Notes: generated by a model from the sequence alone, not told the origin. DNA of 64,000 bases from Corallincola holothuriorum (GCF_003336225.1 NZ_QPID01000008.1:160669-224668); one strand, 5' to 3'. Positions 39,661 to 50,126 are shown, counted from the stretch's first letter. Numbers and translations are program-made.

Positions 39661-40613
39661 GGCAGCGGCACCAAGGCTAATATCTTGTCTAATACCTGAT
39701 TGACGGTGACGCCGTCAGCTTCTGCTTCATAGCTCAGCAGCAGGCGGTGTCTGAGCACATTATGGAACACGCTATGGATATCATCAGGGGTGACAAAATC
39801 GCGCTCTGCTAACCAAGCATTGGCACGGGCACAGCGTTCCAGCGAAATAGTGGCGCGAGGGCTGGCACCGAACTGCAGCCAGCTCGCCAGTTGTTGATCA
39901 TAAGCGGCAGGTTGGCGGGTGGCGATAATCAGCTGCACCAGATACTGCTCCAACTCTGGCGCCATATGCAGTGACAATATTTTTTTGCGGGCAGAGAAAA
40001 TACTTTGCTGGGTCAGTTTTTCGTCGATCTTTACCATCTCACCTAACGCTTCGTTACGGCTGAGTTTTAAGATCTGCTGCTCAACTTCTACCCCGGCATA
40101 GTCCACTTCCAGATGCATTAAGAAACGATCTAACTGTGCTTCCGGCAGCGGATAGGTGCCTTCTTGTTCGATGGGGTTCTGCGTCGCCATGACCAGGAAT
40201 AGTTCTGGTAGTTGATAGGTCTTACTGCCGACAGTGATCTGGTGCTCACCCATCGCTTCAAGCAGGGCTGACTGCACCTTGGCCGGCGCCCGGTTGATCT
40301 CATCCGCCAGGATCAAATTATGAAACAGTGGCCCCTGTTGGAACTCAAAGCTGCCATTTTCCGGGCGATAGATATCTGTGCCGGTGAGATCAGCAGGCAG
40401 CAGGTCAGGGGTGAATTGGACGCGGTGAAAGTCGGCTTCGATGCCGTCAGATAGTGCTTTAATCGCACGGGTCTTGGCTAAGCCTGGAGGCCCCTCAACT
40501 AATAAGTGGCCATCGGCTAACAGGGCAACCAAAATATTATGGGTAAGCTCGGGTTGTCCCAAAATCTGCTGATTCAAATAATTGTTGAGTTGTTGGAACT
40601 GACTCACTGGCAT
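39657..40613 (-). CDS. MoxR-family AAA+ ATPase
   Basis: A 318-residue ATPase with Walker A GPPGLAKT at residues 41-48, Walker B LILADEINRAP, the sensor region MATQNPIEQEGTYPLPEAQL, and the C-terminal lid. MoxR proteins act as chaperones that activate VWA-containing partners; here three partners follow directly in the same operon. The gene is divergent from fadI across 238 bases. Confidence 0.92.
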   Translation of the reverse strand: MPVSQFQQLNNYLNQQILGQPELTHNILVALLADGHLLVEGPPGLAKTRAIKALSDGIEADFHRVQFTPDLLPADLTGTDIYRPENGSFEFQQGPLFHNLILADEINRAPAKVQSALLEAMGEHQITVGSKTYQLPELFLVMATQNPIEQEGTYPLPEAQLDRFLMHLEVDYAGVEVEQQILKLSRNEALGEMVKIDEKLTQQSIFSARKKILSLHMAPELEQYLVQLIIATRQPAAYDQQLASWLQFGASPRATISLERCARANAWLAERDFVTPDDIHSVFHNVLRHRLLLSYEAEADGVTVNQVLDKILALVPLP

Positions 40614-40741
40614 GGTTTACGTACCTTCTAAGCATTTCTCTGGTGGCTCAACAGTGAGCCTAAGCCTTGGCGGCTATTGGTTTTATCTAATAATGGGGGC
40701 GAGATCCAGTATCACAACCGTCACAAATGTAAGGAAAAATC

Positions 40742-40755
40742 AAAACGGGTGTTTG
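40742..40755 (+). promoter_or_regulatory. PsrA-like operator before fadI
   Basis: AAAC (40743-40746) and GTTT (40751-40754) are inverted around GGGT. This fits the AAAC-N2-4-GTTT palindrome described for PsrA, the fatty-acid-responsive TetR repressor of several gammaproteobacteria. It overlaps the -35 element of the fadI promoter. Confidence 0.5.
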
Positions 40756-40780
40756 AAACCGGTCAAGGACTAGCTACAAT
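40753..40780 (+). promoter_or_regulatory. fadI promoter (sigma-70 type)
   Basis: TTGAAA (40753-40758) and TACAAT (40775-40780) are separated by 16 bases. This places the start near 40787, just ahead of the FadR-like palindrome and 65 bases before fadI. Confidence 0.55.
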
Positions 40781-40791
40781 GCGTTTAGTTA

Positions 40792-40806
40792 AGAGGTCAG
40801 ACCTCT
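40792..40806 (+). promoter_or_regulatory. FadR-like operator before fadI
   Basis: AGAGGTC-A-GACCTCT is a perfect 15-base palindrome whose core GGTCnGACC is the core of FadR operators. The outer bases differ from the E. coli consensus TGGTCnGACCA. It lies just downstream of the predicted start, where a repressor would block transcription. Confidence 0.5.
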
Positions 40807-40851
40807 AGGCCGAGTAGGCCTCCCTCAATAAACAAATAAGAAAGGTGTGGG

Positions 40852-42162
40852 ATGAGTAAACAGGCATTGCCCCTCGTCAGCCAGGGCGGACATCGTATCG
40901 CAGTGGTCTCTGGATTGAGAACGCCATTTGCCAAGCAGGCAACGGCTTTTCATAAAGTCTCTGCGCTGGATCTGGGAAAAACCGTCGTTGCAGAGATGAT
41001 GCAACGTATCGATCTGGATCCGGCATTAGTTGACATGCTGGTGTTTGGTCAGGTGGTGCAGATGCCTGAAGCGCCCAATATTGCCCGTGAAATTGTGCTG
41101 GGGACCGGGATGAATGTGGCGACCGATGCGTATAGTGTGAGCCGCGCTTGTGCGACCAGTTTCCAGTCGGTAGCCAATGTCACCGAGTCTATCCTCGCCG
41201 GACAAAGTCAGATCGGTATCGCTGGGGGCGCTGATTCCAGTTCCGTGCTTCCTATTGGCGTCAGTAAGAAATTAGCCACCGTGCTGGTCGAATTGAATAA
41301 AGCGCGCACCCTCGGTCAACGGTTAAAGATCATTCGTCAGTTGGGTTTAAAAGATCTGATGCCTGTGCCGCCAGCAGTGGCGGAATACTCCACTGGCCTG
41401 AGCATGGGACAAACCGCAGAGCAGATGGCAAAAAGCCATGGCATCACCCGGCAGGCGCAGGATGAACTGGCACACCGTTCTCATACGCTCGCTGCCAAAG
41501 CGTGGCAAGACGGTCTGCTAGATGATGAAGTGATGACCGCCCATGTGCCGCCCTATAAATCTTTTATTGAACAAGATAACAATATCCGAGCCGATGGTTC
41601 GCTGGCCGGTTACGCCAAATTACGCCCAGCTTTCGATCGTCGCCATGGCACAGTGACCGCCGCTAACAGTACGCCACTGACGGACGGTGCAGCGGCAGTG
41701 ATGCTGATGCGGGAAGATATCGCGCACTCGTTAGGGCTGGAACCCTTAGGCTATATCCGCAGTTACGCTTTTGCTGCGATTGACGTTTGGCAGGATATGC
41801 TGATGGGCCCCTCTTATGCCACGCCAAGGGCCTTAGCTAATGCGGGGATCACGCTGAACGATCTCACTCTGATCGATATGCATGAGGCGTTTGCCGCCCA
41901 AGCTTTGTCAAATGTGAAGATGTTTGCCAGCGACAAGTTTGCTCAGGAGAAACTGGGATTAAGCAGTGCCATTGGTGAGATTGATATGGATAAATTTAAT
42001 GTCCTGGGCGGGTCTATCGCTTATGGCCACCCGTTTGCAGCCACGGGCGCAAGGATGATCACGCAGACACTGCGGGAATTAAAGCGACGGGGAGGCGGGT
42101 TAGGCTTAACCACTGCCTGCGCGGCTGGTGGTTTGGGTGCAGCAATGGTATTGGAGGCGTAA
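40852..42162 (+). CDS. fadI: 3-ketoacyl-CoA thiolase FadI
   Basis: FadI cleaves 3-ketoacyl-CoA to acetyl-CoA in the second (anaerobic-type) beta-oxidation complex. The 436-residue thiolase has its nucleophilic Cys at about residue 100 ([10 protein letters not shown]), the His loop [16 protein letters not shown], and the second Cys in [16 protein letters not shown]. The length and the sequence of the N-terminal third match FadI better than FadA. AAGGTG precedes the ATG, and fadJ starts after three bases. Confidence 0.95.
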   Translation: MSKQALPLVSQGGHRIAVVSGLRTPFAKQATAFHKVSALDLGKTVVAEMMQRIDLDPALVDMLVFGQVVQMPEAPNIAREIVLGTGMNVATDAYSVSRACATSFQSVANVTESILAGQSQIGIAGGADSSSVLPIGVSKKLATVLVELNKARTLGQRLKIIRQLGLKDLMPVPPAVAEYSTGLSMGQTAEQMAKSHGITRQAQDELAHRSHTLAAKAWQDGLLDDEVMTAHVPPYKSFIEQDNNIRADGSLAGYAKLRPAFDRRHGTVTAANSTPLTDGAAAVMLMREDIAHSLGLEPLGYIRSYAFAAIDVWQDMLMGPSYATPRALANAGITLNDLTLIDMHEAFAAQALSNVKMFASDKFAQEKLGLSSAIGEIDMDKFNVLGGSIAYGHPFAATGARMITQTLRELKRRGGGLGLTTACAAGGLGAAMVLEA

Positions 42163-42165
42163 CCG

Positions 42166-44292
42166 ATGAGCGAACAGAATAACGCATTTACCCTGAGCTA
42201 CCGTGACGATGGTATCGCTGTACTGACCATGGATGTGGTGGGTGACACCATGAACACCCTCAAGGCTGAGTTTGGCGACGAGGTGAATGGTGTCCTCGAT
42301 GAACTAGAGGCAAAGTCGGATCTGCAAGGGGTTGTACTGGTCAGTGGTAAGCCAGACTCGTTTGTTGCTGGTGCCGATATCAGCATGCTCGACGCCTGTA
42401 GTACGGCCGCTGAGGCGGAAACATTGTCGCTGCAGGGGCATAAAGTATTTGATCGGCTGTTTGCATTGCCTGTTCCCGTTGTCGCGGCGATCCACGGTGC
42501 CTGTTTAGGTGGTGGCCTGGAGCTCGCGTTGGCGTGTCACCGCCGCGTATGTAGCGATGATGACAAGACCCGTTTAGGTGTGCCAGAAGTGCAGCTAGGA
42601 CTGCTCCCCGGTGGTGGCGGTACCCAGCGCTTACCGCAATTAGTTGGCATCGCGAAGTCGTTGGATATGATGCTCACTGGTAAGCAGTTACGGCCGAAGC
42701 AAGCACTGAAAATGGGACTGGTTGATGAGGTGGTAGCCAATACTATCTTGCTTGAAACAGCGGTTAAGCTGGTGATGAAAGGCAAACCGAAGACGATCAA
42801 GCCGCGCCTAAAAGGAATCGAAAAACTGTTGGAGCGTAATCCGTTTGGTCGCAAGGTACTGTTTGATCAGGCGCGCAAGAAAACTTTGGCTAAGACCCGA
42901 GGTAATTATCCTGCGGCAGAGCGAATTTTGGATTGTGTGGAAGCCGGCGTGGCTGACCGCCGCCGCGGTTTTGCTACCGAAGCCAAACACTTTGGCAATC
43001 TGGTGCAGTCTGCGGAGTCGCAGCAGTTGCGGAATATCTTTTTTGCTACCACGGAAATGAAGAAAGAGAGTGGTGTCGAGGGCGGAGAAGCTACTGCTAT
43101 CCATAAGACGGCGGTGCTGGGCGGCGGCTTAATGGGGGCAGGAATTGCTAATGTCACAGCAATGCGAGCCAAGTTGCCGGTACGGATCAAAGATGTGGCT
43201 CCTGCAGGAGTCAGCAACGCCTTGCGTTACAGCTATGACCGCTTGTTGAAACAGGTGAAGCGCCGCCATTTGACGAAGCGCCAGATGGAAAACCAGATGG
43301 CACGACTGACTGGTGCGACTGACTATTCCGGTTTCAGCGATGTTGATATCGTGGTGGAAGCTGTATTTGAAGATCTCTCTTTGAAGCACAGTATGGTGAA
43401 AGAGGTGGAGGCGAACGCTAAGCCGAACACCGTATTTGCCAGCAACACTAGCTCGCTGCCCATAGCTCAGATCGCAGAAGCCGCAGCACGTCCCGAAAAC
43501 GTGATTGGTTTACACTACTTTTCCCCGGTAGAAAAAATGCCGTTGGTTGAAGTGATCGCCCACGATAAAACCTCTGCAGACACCATTGCTACCACGGTGG
43601 CCTTTGCCAAGAAGCAGGGCAAAACACCTATCGTCGTGAAAGATGGTGCGGGTTTTTACGTGAATCGTATTTTGGCGTTGTATGTGAATGAAACGGCGCA
43701 AATACTGCTGGAAGGCCATGGTGTAGATACCATCGATCGCGCCTTATTGAACTTTGGATTCCCAGTGGGACCGTTCAAATTGCTCGATGAAGTGGGCATT
43801 GATGTCGGTAGCAAGATCGCTCCTATTCTGGAGAGCGAGTTGGGTGAACGGTTTAAAGCTCCAGACGCATTTTCGAAGTTGATCGCGGATGGTCGTCTTG
43901 GCAAGAAAAGTAAGAAAGGTTTTTACGATTACGGTAAAAAATCGAAAGGGAAGCAGGTCGATCTGTCCGTTTACGGCGTGTTAGGCATGCAACCAACCGC
44001 CACCACCAATGCATCGGCTGTGGCGGAGCGCGCGGCGTTACAGATGCTGAATGAAGCGGCACGATGCCTAGAAGAGGGGATCATCGCTTCGCCTCGTGAT
44101 GGTGATATTGGTGCTATTTTCGGTATCGGTTTTCCACCTTTTTTAGGTGGGCCTTTCCGTTATATGGACACCTTGGGAGCCAAGCATGTTGTGCATACGC
44201 TTAATGGCTTGAAAGAGACCCATGGCGAACGTTTTACCCCGTGTGATTTGCTACAACGCATGGCGGAAAATGATGAAAAATTTTACCAATAG
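42166..44292 (+). CDS. fadJ: Fatty acid oxidation complex alpha subunit FadJ
   Basis: A 708-residue bifunctional enzyme. The N-terminal enoyl-CoA hydratase half includes [28 protein letters not shown] and [20 protein letters not shown], with its two catalytic Glu. The C-terminal 3-hydroxyacyl-CoA dehydrogenase half begins at the NAD loop [14 protein letters not shown] and contains [17 protein letters not shown]. It forms a complex with FadI, encoded in the same transcript, and is followed by a strong terminator. Confidence 0.96.
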   Translation: MSEQNNAFTLSYRDDGIAVLTMDVVGDTMNTLKAEFGDEVNGVLDELEAKSDLQGVVLVSGKPDSFVAGADISMLDACSTAAEAETLSLQGHKVFDRLFALPVPVVAAIHGACLGGGLELALACHRRVCSDDDKTRLGVPEVQLGLLPGGGGTQRLPQLVGIAKSLDMMLTGKQLRPKQALKMGLVDEVVANTILLETAVKLVMKGKPKTIKPRLKGIEKLLERNPFGRKVLFDQARKKTLAKTRGNYPAAERILDCVEAGVADRRRGFATEAKHFGNLVQSAESQQLRNIFFATTEMKKESGVEGGEATAIHKTAVLGGGLMGAGIANVTAMRAKLPVRIKDVAPAGVSNALRYSYDRLLKQVKRRHLTKRQMENQMARLTGATDYSGFSDVDIVVEAVFEDLSLKHSMVKEVEANAKPNTVFASNTSSLPIAQIAEAAARPENVIGLHYFSPVEKMPLVEVIAHDKTSADTIATTVAFAKKQGKTPIVVKDGAGFYVNRILALYVNETAQILLEGHGVDTIDRALLNFGFPVGPFKLLDEVGIDVGSKIAPILESELGERFKAPDAFSKLIADGRLGKKSKKGFYDYGKKSKGKQVDLSVYGVLGMQPTATTNASAVAERAALQMLNEAARCLEEGIIASPRDGDIGAIFGIGFPPFLGGPFRYMDTLGAKHVVHTLNGLKETHGERFTPCDLLQRMAENDEKFYQ

Positions 44293-44317
44293 TTCTTAGT
44301 TGTTGGCTGTATTAGGG

Positions 44318-44344
44318 AAAAGGCGGTTATAACCGCCTTTTTTT
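44318..44344 (+). terminator. Rho-independent terminator after fadJ
   Basis: AAAAGGCGGTT (44318-44328) pairs with AACCGCCTTTT (44331-44341), and the T-run continues to 44344. It lies 26 bases behind the fadJ stop. Confidence 0.85.
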
Positions 44345-44479
44345 GTGGTTATTTTTCATACATTGCGATGGTATGATCTTGAGTATGAATAGTGTTCCAG
44401 GCTGGCGTTTTTGTTTGGCGTGTTGTGTTGCTGCCGTATGGCGAGTCATTGCAATTAGGTAATTTGATAGGACTTTGTT

Positions 44480-44680
44480 GTGTTGCTGTTATTTGTTCCG
44501 TTAAGTGTCATTTGTGCGCTGTTTTTCTATGTAGAAGCGATGAAGTCAGCAATGAAGGCGAAACGCTGGGCGTTTGCCGCTGCTCTGGTTGGCCCTTTTG
44601 TGTGGCCACTGTTTCGGGTGGAGCGACGTATGCAGTGGCGGCGAAACGCCGGAACCAGTGCGGTGGTCTGGGCGGCATAA
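44480..44680 (+). CDS. Possible small membrane protein
   Basis: A 66-residue open frame with GTG start and AGGA (44469-44472) seven bases upstream. The first 18 residues (LLLFVPLSVICALFFYV) and a second stretch (WAFAAALVGPFVWPLF) are hydrophobic, with basic residues after each, as expected for two membrane helices. I recognise no family. It sits alone between the fadJ terminator and the convergent GGDEF/EAL gene, and its frame is cleaner than the overlapping 44392 frame. The coding call is moderate only. Confidence 0.5.
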   Translation: MLLLFVPLSVICALFFYVEAMKSAMKAKRWAFAAALVGPFVWPLFRVERRMQWRRNAGTSAVVWAA

Positions 44681-44698
44681 CCTCGCATAGAGTGACCG

Positions 44699-47047
44699 TT
44701 ATGCCGTGCGCGGTGCTGTCTCCATTAGTTCGATGGGCAGATTGCCTTGCTGGGTTGAGAGTAGTGTCGTCATATCACGCTGGGATAGCGGCTTACTGAA
44801 GTAATAGCCTTGGCAGACATCGCAGCTCATGGCACTGAGTATTTTCAATTGGTCGCGGGTTTCAACGCCTTCGGCTATCACTTCCAGCCCTAAATTGTGG
44901 GCAATGGTAATAATGGCGTTGGCCATCTGCCGATCTTCCAGCGAACTTTCCAGATCCATGACAAAGGTGCGATCGATCTTCAGCGTGGTAATGGGGAATT
45001 TCTTCAAATAGGCCAGTGACGAATAGCCAGTGCCAAAATCGTCCAGTGCCAACATGATCCCTTGACGTCGCAATGCCTGCATCGATTCCACCGCGGTCTT
45101 CGGGCTCTGCATAACCGAGCTCTCGGTTATTTCCAACTCCAGCGCGTTTGCGGGTAAGCCCGTCTTCGCCAACACCGCTTCTACGTGATCGCTGAAGTTA
45201 TCAAGATCGAGCTCTTTGGCCGACAGGTTGATGGCAATGTGGCCCTTATAGAGGCCAATATCTCGCCACTGCTGAACGGTTTTACACGCCTGTTCCAATA
45301 CCAGATTGCCGATATCGATAATCAGCCCTGATTCCTCCGCCAGCGGCATAAAATCACCGGGGAAAATAAGCCCTTGCTCTGGATGCCGAAGCCTGACCAG
45401 GGCTTCCATTCCCACCATCTGCTGTCGCTCAACAGAGTATTGTGGTTGATAGTGAACTTCGAACATGCCCTCTTTTAATGCCTGACGCATCAATGATTCT
45501 AAATGCAGCCGTTTTATCGCTTGTTCGTTCATCGACTCGCTGAAAAACTGGTAGCGGTTGGCGCCCTGATTTTTCGCGTAGTACATGGCGATATCAGCTT
45601 TCTTAAGCAACTCCTCTGTGCTTTCACCATCCAGGGGATACATGGCAATACCGATGCTGCTGGTGACAAACAGTTCAGATCCTTGCAGGGTAAAAGGGTC
45701 GTTGAGGGTCTGCATGGCGCGTTTGGCTACTTCTGTCAGAGTGCTGACAGAATTACTGCCCTCGATGACAATGGCGAACTCGTCTCCGCCTAATCGATAG
45801 AGGGTATCTTGTGAGCGGCAACAGCGCTTTAAACGGCGAGCAACGGCACACAAAACCTGATCGCCGGCATGGTGGCCTAATGAGTCATTCACCTTCTTAA
45901 AATCGTCTAAGTCGAACACCAGTAAGGCATGGGGCTCGGTTCTGCGTACCATGTGCTTGTGGTTAGCATAAAACAGCGAACGATTCGGCAGTTCTGTAAG
46001 GGTGTCAGAGTTCGCCAGTTTACGCAGTTCGCGTTCAGTGTTCTTACGTTGGGTGATGTCGGAGAAAACCCCCACATAGTGGGTAAACTGACCTTCATCA
46101 TCACTGACCGCATCTATGGTCAGCTCGATTTGAAAAATATCACCATTGGCGCGGTTGGCTTCCAATTCGCCAAACCAGCGCCCAGTACTTTTCAAGGTTT
46201 GCTTGAGCTGCTCAGTAAATTGCTGGGGATAACGGTCAAAGGCGAACTGCCAGTTGGTTAGCTGCTCCTTCTGGTAGCCGGTGATTTTGCAGAATGCCTG
46301 ATTCACATCCACCGCTTTGAAGGCTTTATCAAGGATCACCACGGCATCGGAGATATTCTCTAAAGTGTGGGAAAACAGCAGGTGTTGATCTTTACTCTGC
46401 ATCAGGTGGTTGATATCAGACAGCGTCCCCGCCATGCGGGTTGCATGCCCTTGGTTGTCTTTCCCAACGACTCGGCCACGGTCGAGTACCCAAAACCAGC
46501 TGTCACTGTGTTGCCCTTTGAGCCGGTAGGTGATCTGGAACTGATCACTACCCCCTTGAATATGTTCATTCAAGGCCTTTCTGACCCGGGGTAGATCTTT
46601 TGGATGAATAGTACCGGCGGTATAGTGGTCGTCACTCCGCAAGCCATCGTCAGGAAAGTAGTCCCAATGATGGCCACGATGAAACTCCTGCTTGGCAATA
46701 TCCCACTCCCACCACTCGTCGCCACTGGCATTAAGTGAGTGATTTAGTCGCACGAGTTGCTCGTTCAGCTGGTGCCGACGATGTTGTATGCGACTCATTA
46801 ACTTGCTAAGCAATTTATACATCAACAAACAAGTGCCAATGACGATCAGGATAATTTCAGCATAGTCGCTGATATTCGAACCTGCTGAATTAGCGAACTT
46901 ATTTGCGGCGGCAAATGAGGGGGGACAGATCGTTACACTGAAAGCAGTCAAACCGCTTAATAGGGAAGTTCTTAGTAATTTTTTAGACGACAACAACGCT
47001 GGCAAAACAACCCCAATTAACCATGGCGCCCAGTGGTTAGGTGCCAT
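44699..47047 (-). CDS. PAS/GGDEF/EAL c-di-GMP regulatory protein
   Basis: A 782-residue membrane protein. Hydrophobic segments near residues 9-19, 28-45 and 63-77 anchor it. Two PAS-type folds follow (about 105-215 and 225-335), then a GGDEF domain with RLGGDEF and an I-site RxxD (RSQD) exactly five residues ahead of GGDEF. An EAL domain follows with MEALVRLRHP, LELEITES, LALDDFGTGYSSL, LKIDRTFV, IAEGVET and CQGYYFSKP. Both catalytic domains look intact, so it could make or break c-di-GMP depending on its input. Confidence 0.9.
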   Translation of the reverse strand: MAPNHWAPWLIGVVLPALLSSKKLLRTSLLSGLTAFSVTICPPSFAAANKFANSAGSNISDYAEIILIVIGTCLLMYKLLSKLMSRIQHRRHQLNEQLVRLNHSLNASGDEWWEWDIAKQEFHRGHHWDYFPDDGLRSDDHYTAGTIHPKDLPRVRKALNEHIQGGSDQFQITYRLKGQHSDSWFWVLDRGRVVGKDNQGHATRMAGTLSDINHLMQSKDQHLLFSHTLENISDAVVILDKAFKAVDVNQAFCKITGYQKEQLTNWQFAFDRYPQQFTEQLKQTLKSTGRWFGELEANRANGDIFQIELTIDAVSDDEGQFTHYVGVFSDITQRKNTERELRKLANSDTLTELPNRSLFYANHKHMVRRTEPHALLVFDLDDFKKVNDSLGHHAGDQVLCAVARRLKRCCRSQDTLYRLGGDEFAIVIEGSNSVSTLTEVAKRAMQTLNDPFTLQGSELFVTSSIGIAMYPLDGESTEELLKKADIAMYYAKNQGANRYQFFSESMNEQAIKRLHLESLMRQALKEGMFEVHYQPQYSVERQQMVGMEALVRLRHPEQGLIFPGDFMPLAEESGLIIDIGNLVLEQACKTVQQWRDIGLYKGHIAINLSAKELDLDNFSDHVEAVLAKTGLPANALELEITESSVMQSPKTAVESMQALRRQGIMLALDDFGTGYSSLAYLKKFPITTLKIDRTFVMDLESSLEDRQMANAIITIAHNLGLEVIAEGVETRDQLKILSAMSCDVCQGYYFSKPLSQRDMTTLLSTQQGNLPIELMETAPRTA

Positions 47048-47179
47048 GATTTATTTATGATAATCAGCTGGTTATGAACCGTTGGTGAAAAATGATACTG
47101 ATATCATTGGTAACAAAATCGCACATTATGGGAAATTGCTTAAACAGACAAGGCTTGATATCGCATTGTTTGATCTTGA

Positions 47180-49957
47180 TTAGTTGAGAACAAACCTTTC
47201 GCACATTAGTTTGAACTCGGCAATGTTTTCCACATGCGTCACGTCTTTGTCTGCCACCGGGGTTGGGTCTTGTTCGCCATGGCTGTATAGCACCACGCGA
47301 TCGACCTCGGTTGATAGCAGGCGCTCCTCAACAAAGCGTTGAATACGTTGCTTGGTGAGCCCTTGAATATGCTTAGCCACATGCTCTCTTTGGTTAAACT
47401 CAATGTCCTTATTACCAATACTGACCCAATAACGCTGAGCCAGGGTTCTTAAGTTGTTGTCGGGTTCAATTACCTGATTAATGAGTCCTAGTTGGGCGTG
47501 TTGCCACTCCTCATCCGACATTTGCTCGAGTATGGCCGGGAAAGTTTTCAAGAATTCATCGACGGCTGAAAGCAGGGTGTTCGGGCCGTTATTTGGCGAT
47601 TGTAGGTACATAATGAGGCCCGGATGGCGTTGCATCGGCAAGTAACCCGTGCCCACCATATAACCCAGCTGTTGCTGTGTTCGCAATTCATGGAAGAAAG
47701 GCGATGACAACAGATGGTTGAGGAGTAAGAACAGAGCCACTTTATTTGGAGAGGTGAGGGTGGATTGGTAGTAAACCACCAGAGCCGCGTCGTTGTGGGG
47801 AACTTCCAGTTGACGATGAAGTGTGCCTAGGCCGCCTATATTTAGCAGCTCGCGGGGGCAACCTTTACCTGGGCGGGCATGACTAAACAGGCGTTGCTGT
47901 ACCCAATTCCCCAGCTCGGCAGCTTCGTCAGCTAGCCAATCGCCATGGATCATCATCTCTAAATGCAGTTCCACTTTGAAGCTGTCTACGTAGTCTCGCA
48001 GTTGCGGCAGGGTGACATTCTGGATCTCATCAGCCAGCCTTCTAGGGCCTGGATTAGCCGGTTGCAACAGTGCCGCCAACTCGGAAAAAAGTTGGCTGAC
48101 CGGACGGTTCTTCTCGGCATTTTTCCAGTGGCGAAGTAGCTGACTTTTTAGCTGGACAAAACTCTGCTCATGAAACTCGGGATAGTAGAGGTGCTGTAGC
48201 AGGGTTTCTAATAACAGGCGTTGTTTACCGGTAAAACCGGCCAGGTGCAAAGTGACACCGCACTGATGGGCATAGATGTGGTAGCTAAGTCCGGCTATCT
48301 CTGCGGGATAAGTGGTCTCTGACAGGTTATCTAAAATCATCTCTACCGCCAGACGCAACATGGCTATCTCGGTCGGATTTCGGCTGGCATAGGGGCTATC
48401 AACGCTTAAATAGAGATGCCCTTTGGGCTGGTTAAATTTCTCTTCCTGTTTATGCCAAAGGCGGAAGTGAGGTTGGTCAACCAGTCGCACCGGATGGGCA
48501 AGCGGCTGGGCTACCTCGCGCGGTTCATTGGCGGCCACTAAATAGGGATTGGGTGGCGGTAATACATGGGGACGCAAAGACACCTTTGGTTGTTTCCAGC
48601 TGGTGAGCATCTCTTCATCAAAGGGAAACACACTGTAGTGAGTAAAGTAGAGCTTTGCTTCGCGATCGGTATTGACCTCAGGAGCGATGACATAAAGGCG
48701 CATATTTTCAGGTTTGAGCAATGCCAAGCGGGCGTTGGCTTCCGCTTGAATCAGCCCTTCCATGCGGTAATCGCCGTAGATCACATCTTCTTCGTTGTAG
48801 TGCTGCATATTAACTGCAAGATGACCAACGAGGTCGATAGGGCGTCCTTTCTCCTGAAAACGGAATGCTTGTTCGGTCAGCTGTTTCTTCTCGGCGTAGC
48901 GCCAATCTTCAAGGCCGTTCGCTTTAATCTCGTTGATCAGGGCAAAGGTATGCTCAACGATATCTGGCACATGGCCTAAGCCCTGCTCGGTTAGCAGAAA
49001 CTCAATATTAAAATCTTTGAAGTTACTGCCGTTAATGCCGCCGCCCGCCGACATGCTGGAGACCCAATTGTTCGCCTTTAATTGCGCAAGCAGGCTGTCA
49101 CTGCCTTCGTCGCCGAGTAGGTGACTGATGAAGTTGACCGGTTTAGTGCGGTAGCAGCTATCTACCTCCGGCATAGCGAAACTCATGATCAGTTTACGAA
49201 CCGTTTTTTGCGGTTTAACTAATAGCGTGATGCCTTGATCTTCTGGTCGATACAGTGGCTCTTTGACCAGGCTGGGTTTGGTTTCTCCACTGCGCACGCC
49301 ATCAAACACTGAGATCGCTTCAATCTGTTCGGCTAATGGCATCGCGCTGAGCATACACAGGGTCATGTTGCCGGCGTGGTAGTTTTGCGCAAAATAGTCA
49401 CGTAATTCGGTTGCCAGTTCCGAGCCTTCTCTGTCGGCTAGGGTCTCCAAATCACCCACTGAGAATTTGGCAAACGGGTGAGCTGGGTTAATGGTTTCTT
49501 TATGTACTTGAAACAGGCGGCGCACATCGTCTTTGATCTTCATCCGGTATTCGGCATCGATCGACTGACGCTCTTTCTCTAACCAGCCGGGATCGAGCAA
49601 TGGAGCGATAAAAAACTGAGCAAAGCGATCTAGCGCAGGTAAAAATTGTTGGTGGTCAATATCAAAGAAATAGCAGCTGTGTTCGGTGCCGGTCCAGCCG
49701 TTATGATTGCCACCGTGTGTTGAGATAAATTTTTGATAATCTTCGGCATTTGGATATTTTTCTGTGCCGAGGAATAGCATATGTTCGAGTAGGTGAGACA
49801 TGCCCTGGCGTTCGAAGGGGTCATTGAAATGACCCACATTCACCGCTAATGCAATGGCAGATTTTGTCGCTTGCGGATCTTCTGCTAACAACACTCGCAG
49901 GCCATTTTCTAGCGTCAGATAGCGATAGCTTCTGTGGTCATTTGGGCTGGTGAGCAC
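47180..49957 (-). CDS. M16 insulinase/pitrilysin-family metalloprotease
   Basis: A 925-residue zinc peptidase. The inverted motif HxxEH appears as HLLEH at residues 55-59 (GMSHLLEHMLFLG), and the distal acidic ligand lies in the following helix region near DAEYRMKIKDD. Length and domain order (four M16 lobes) match pitrilysin/insulin-degrading enzyme. It starts directly with the catalytic lobe and has no signal peptide, unlike E. coli protease III, so a cytoplasmic location is likely. GTG 49957 has GGAGG five bases upstream. Confidence 0.9.
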   Translation of the reverse strand: MLTSPNDHRSYRYLTLENGLRVLLAEDPQATKSAIALAVNVGHFNDPFERQGMSHLLEHMLFLGTEKYPNAEDYQKFISTHGGNHNGWTGTEHSCYFFDIDHQQFLPALDRFAQFFIAPLLDPGWLEKERQSIDAEYRMKIKDDVRRLFQVHKETINPAHPFAKFSVGDLETLADREGSELATELRDYFAQNYHAGNMTLCMLSAMPLAEQIEAISVFDGVRSGETKPSLVKEPLYRPEDQGITLLVKPQKTVRKLIMSFAMPEVDSCYRTKPVNFISHLLGDEGSDSLLAQLKANNWVSSMSAGGGINGSNFKDFNIEFLLTEQGLGHVPDIVEHTFALINEIKANGLEDWRYAEKKQLTEQAFRFQEKGRPIDLVGHLAVNMQHYNEEDVIYGDYRMEGLIQAEANARLALLKPENMRLYVIAPEVNTDREAKLYFTHYSVFPFDEEMLTSWKQPKVSLRPHVLPPPNPYLVAANEPREVAQPLAHPVRLVDQPHFRLWHKQEEKFNQPKGHLYLSVDSPYASRNPTEIAMLRLAVEMILDNLSETTYPAEIAGLSYHIYAHQCGVTLHLAGFTGKQRLLLETLLQHLYYPEFHEQSFVQLKSQLLRHWKNAEKNRPVSQLFSELAALLQPANPGPRRLADEIQNVTLPQLRDYVDSFKVELHLEMMIHGDWLADEAAELGNWVQQRLFSHARPGKGCPRELLNIGGLGTLHRQLEVPHNDAALVVYYQSTLTSPNKVALFLLLNHLLSSPFFHELRTQQQLGYMVGTGYLPMQRHPGLIMYLQSPNNGPNTLLSAVDEFLKTFPAILEQMSDEEWQHAQLGLINQVIEPDNNLRTLAQRYWVSIGNKDIEFNQREHVAKHIQGLTKQRIQRFVEERLLSTEVDRVVLYSHGEQDPTPVADKDVTHVENIAEFKLMCERFVLN

Positions 49958-50126
49958 GCTGCCTCCGTCTCAAACTGGGTGACATTAAATACTAGTTGAT
50001 CATCAAAGGCTTGTCGCAATCTTTGTTATGTTGACTGTAATTTATGAGCGTTCTGCTTGCCCTATGTATGGGGCTTCCCTATGCTACAGCTTGCATAAGC
50101 ATATTAGTCAGTACGGTTGTATCCCC

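Noticed and set aside
44392..44799. 135-codon frame on the plus strand overlapping the small membrane protein
   Set aside because: It is rich in Cys and Val with no recognisable pattern, runs into the opposite-strand GGDEF/EAL gene, and has a poorer start than the 44480 frame.
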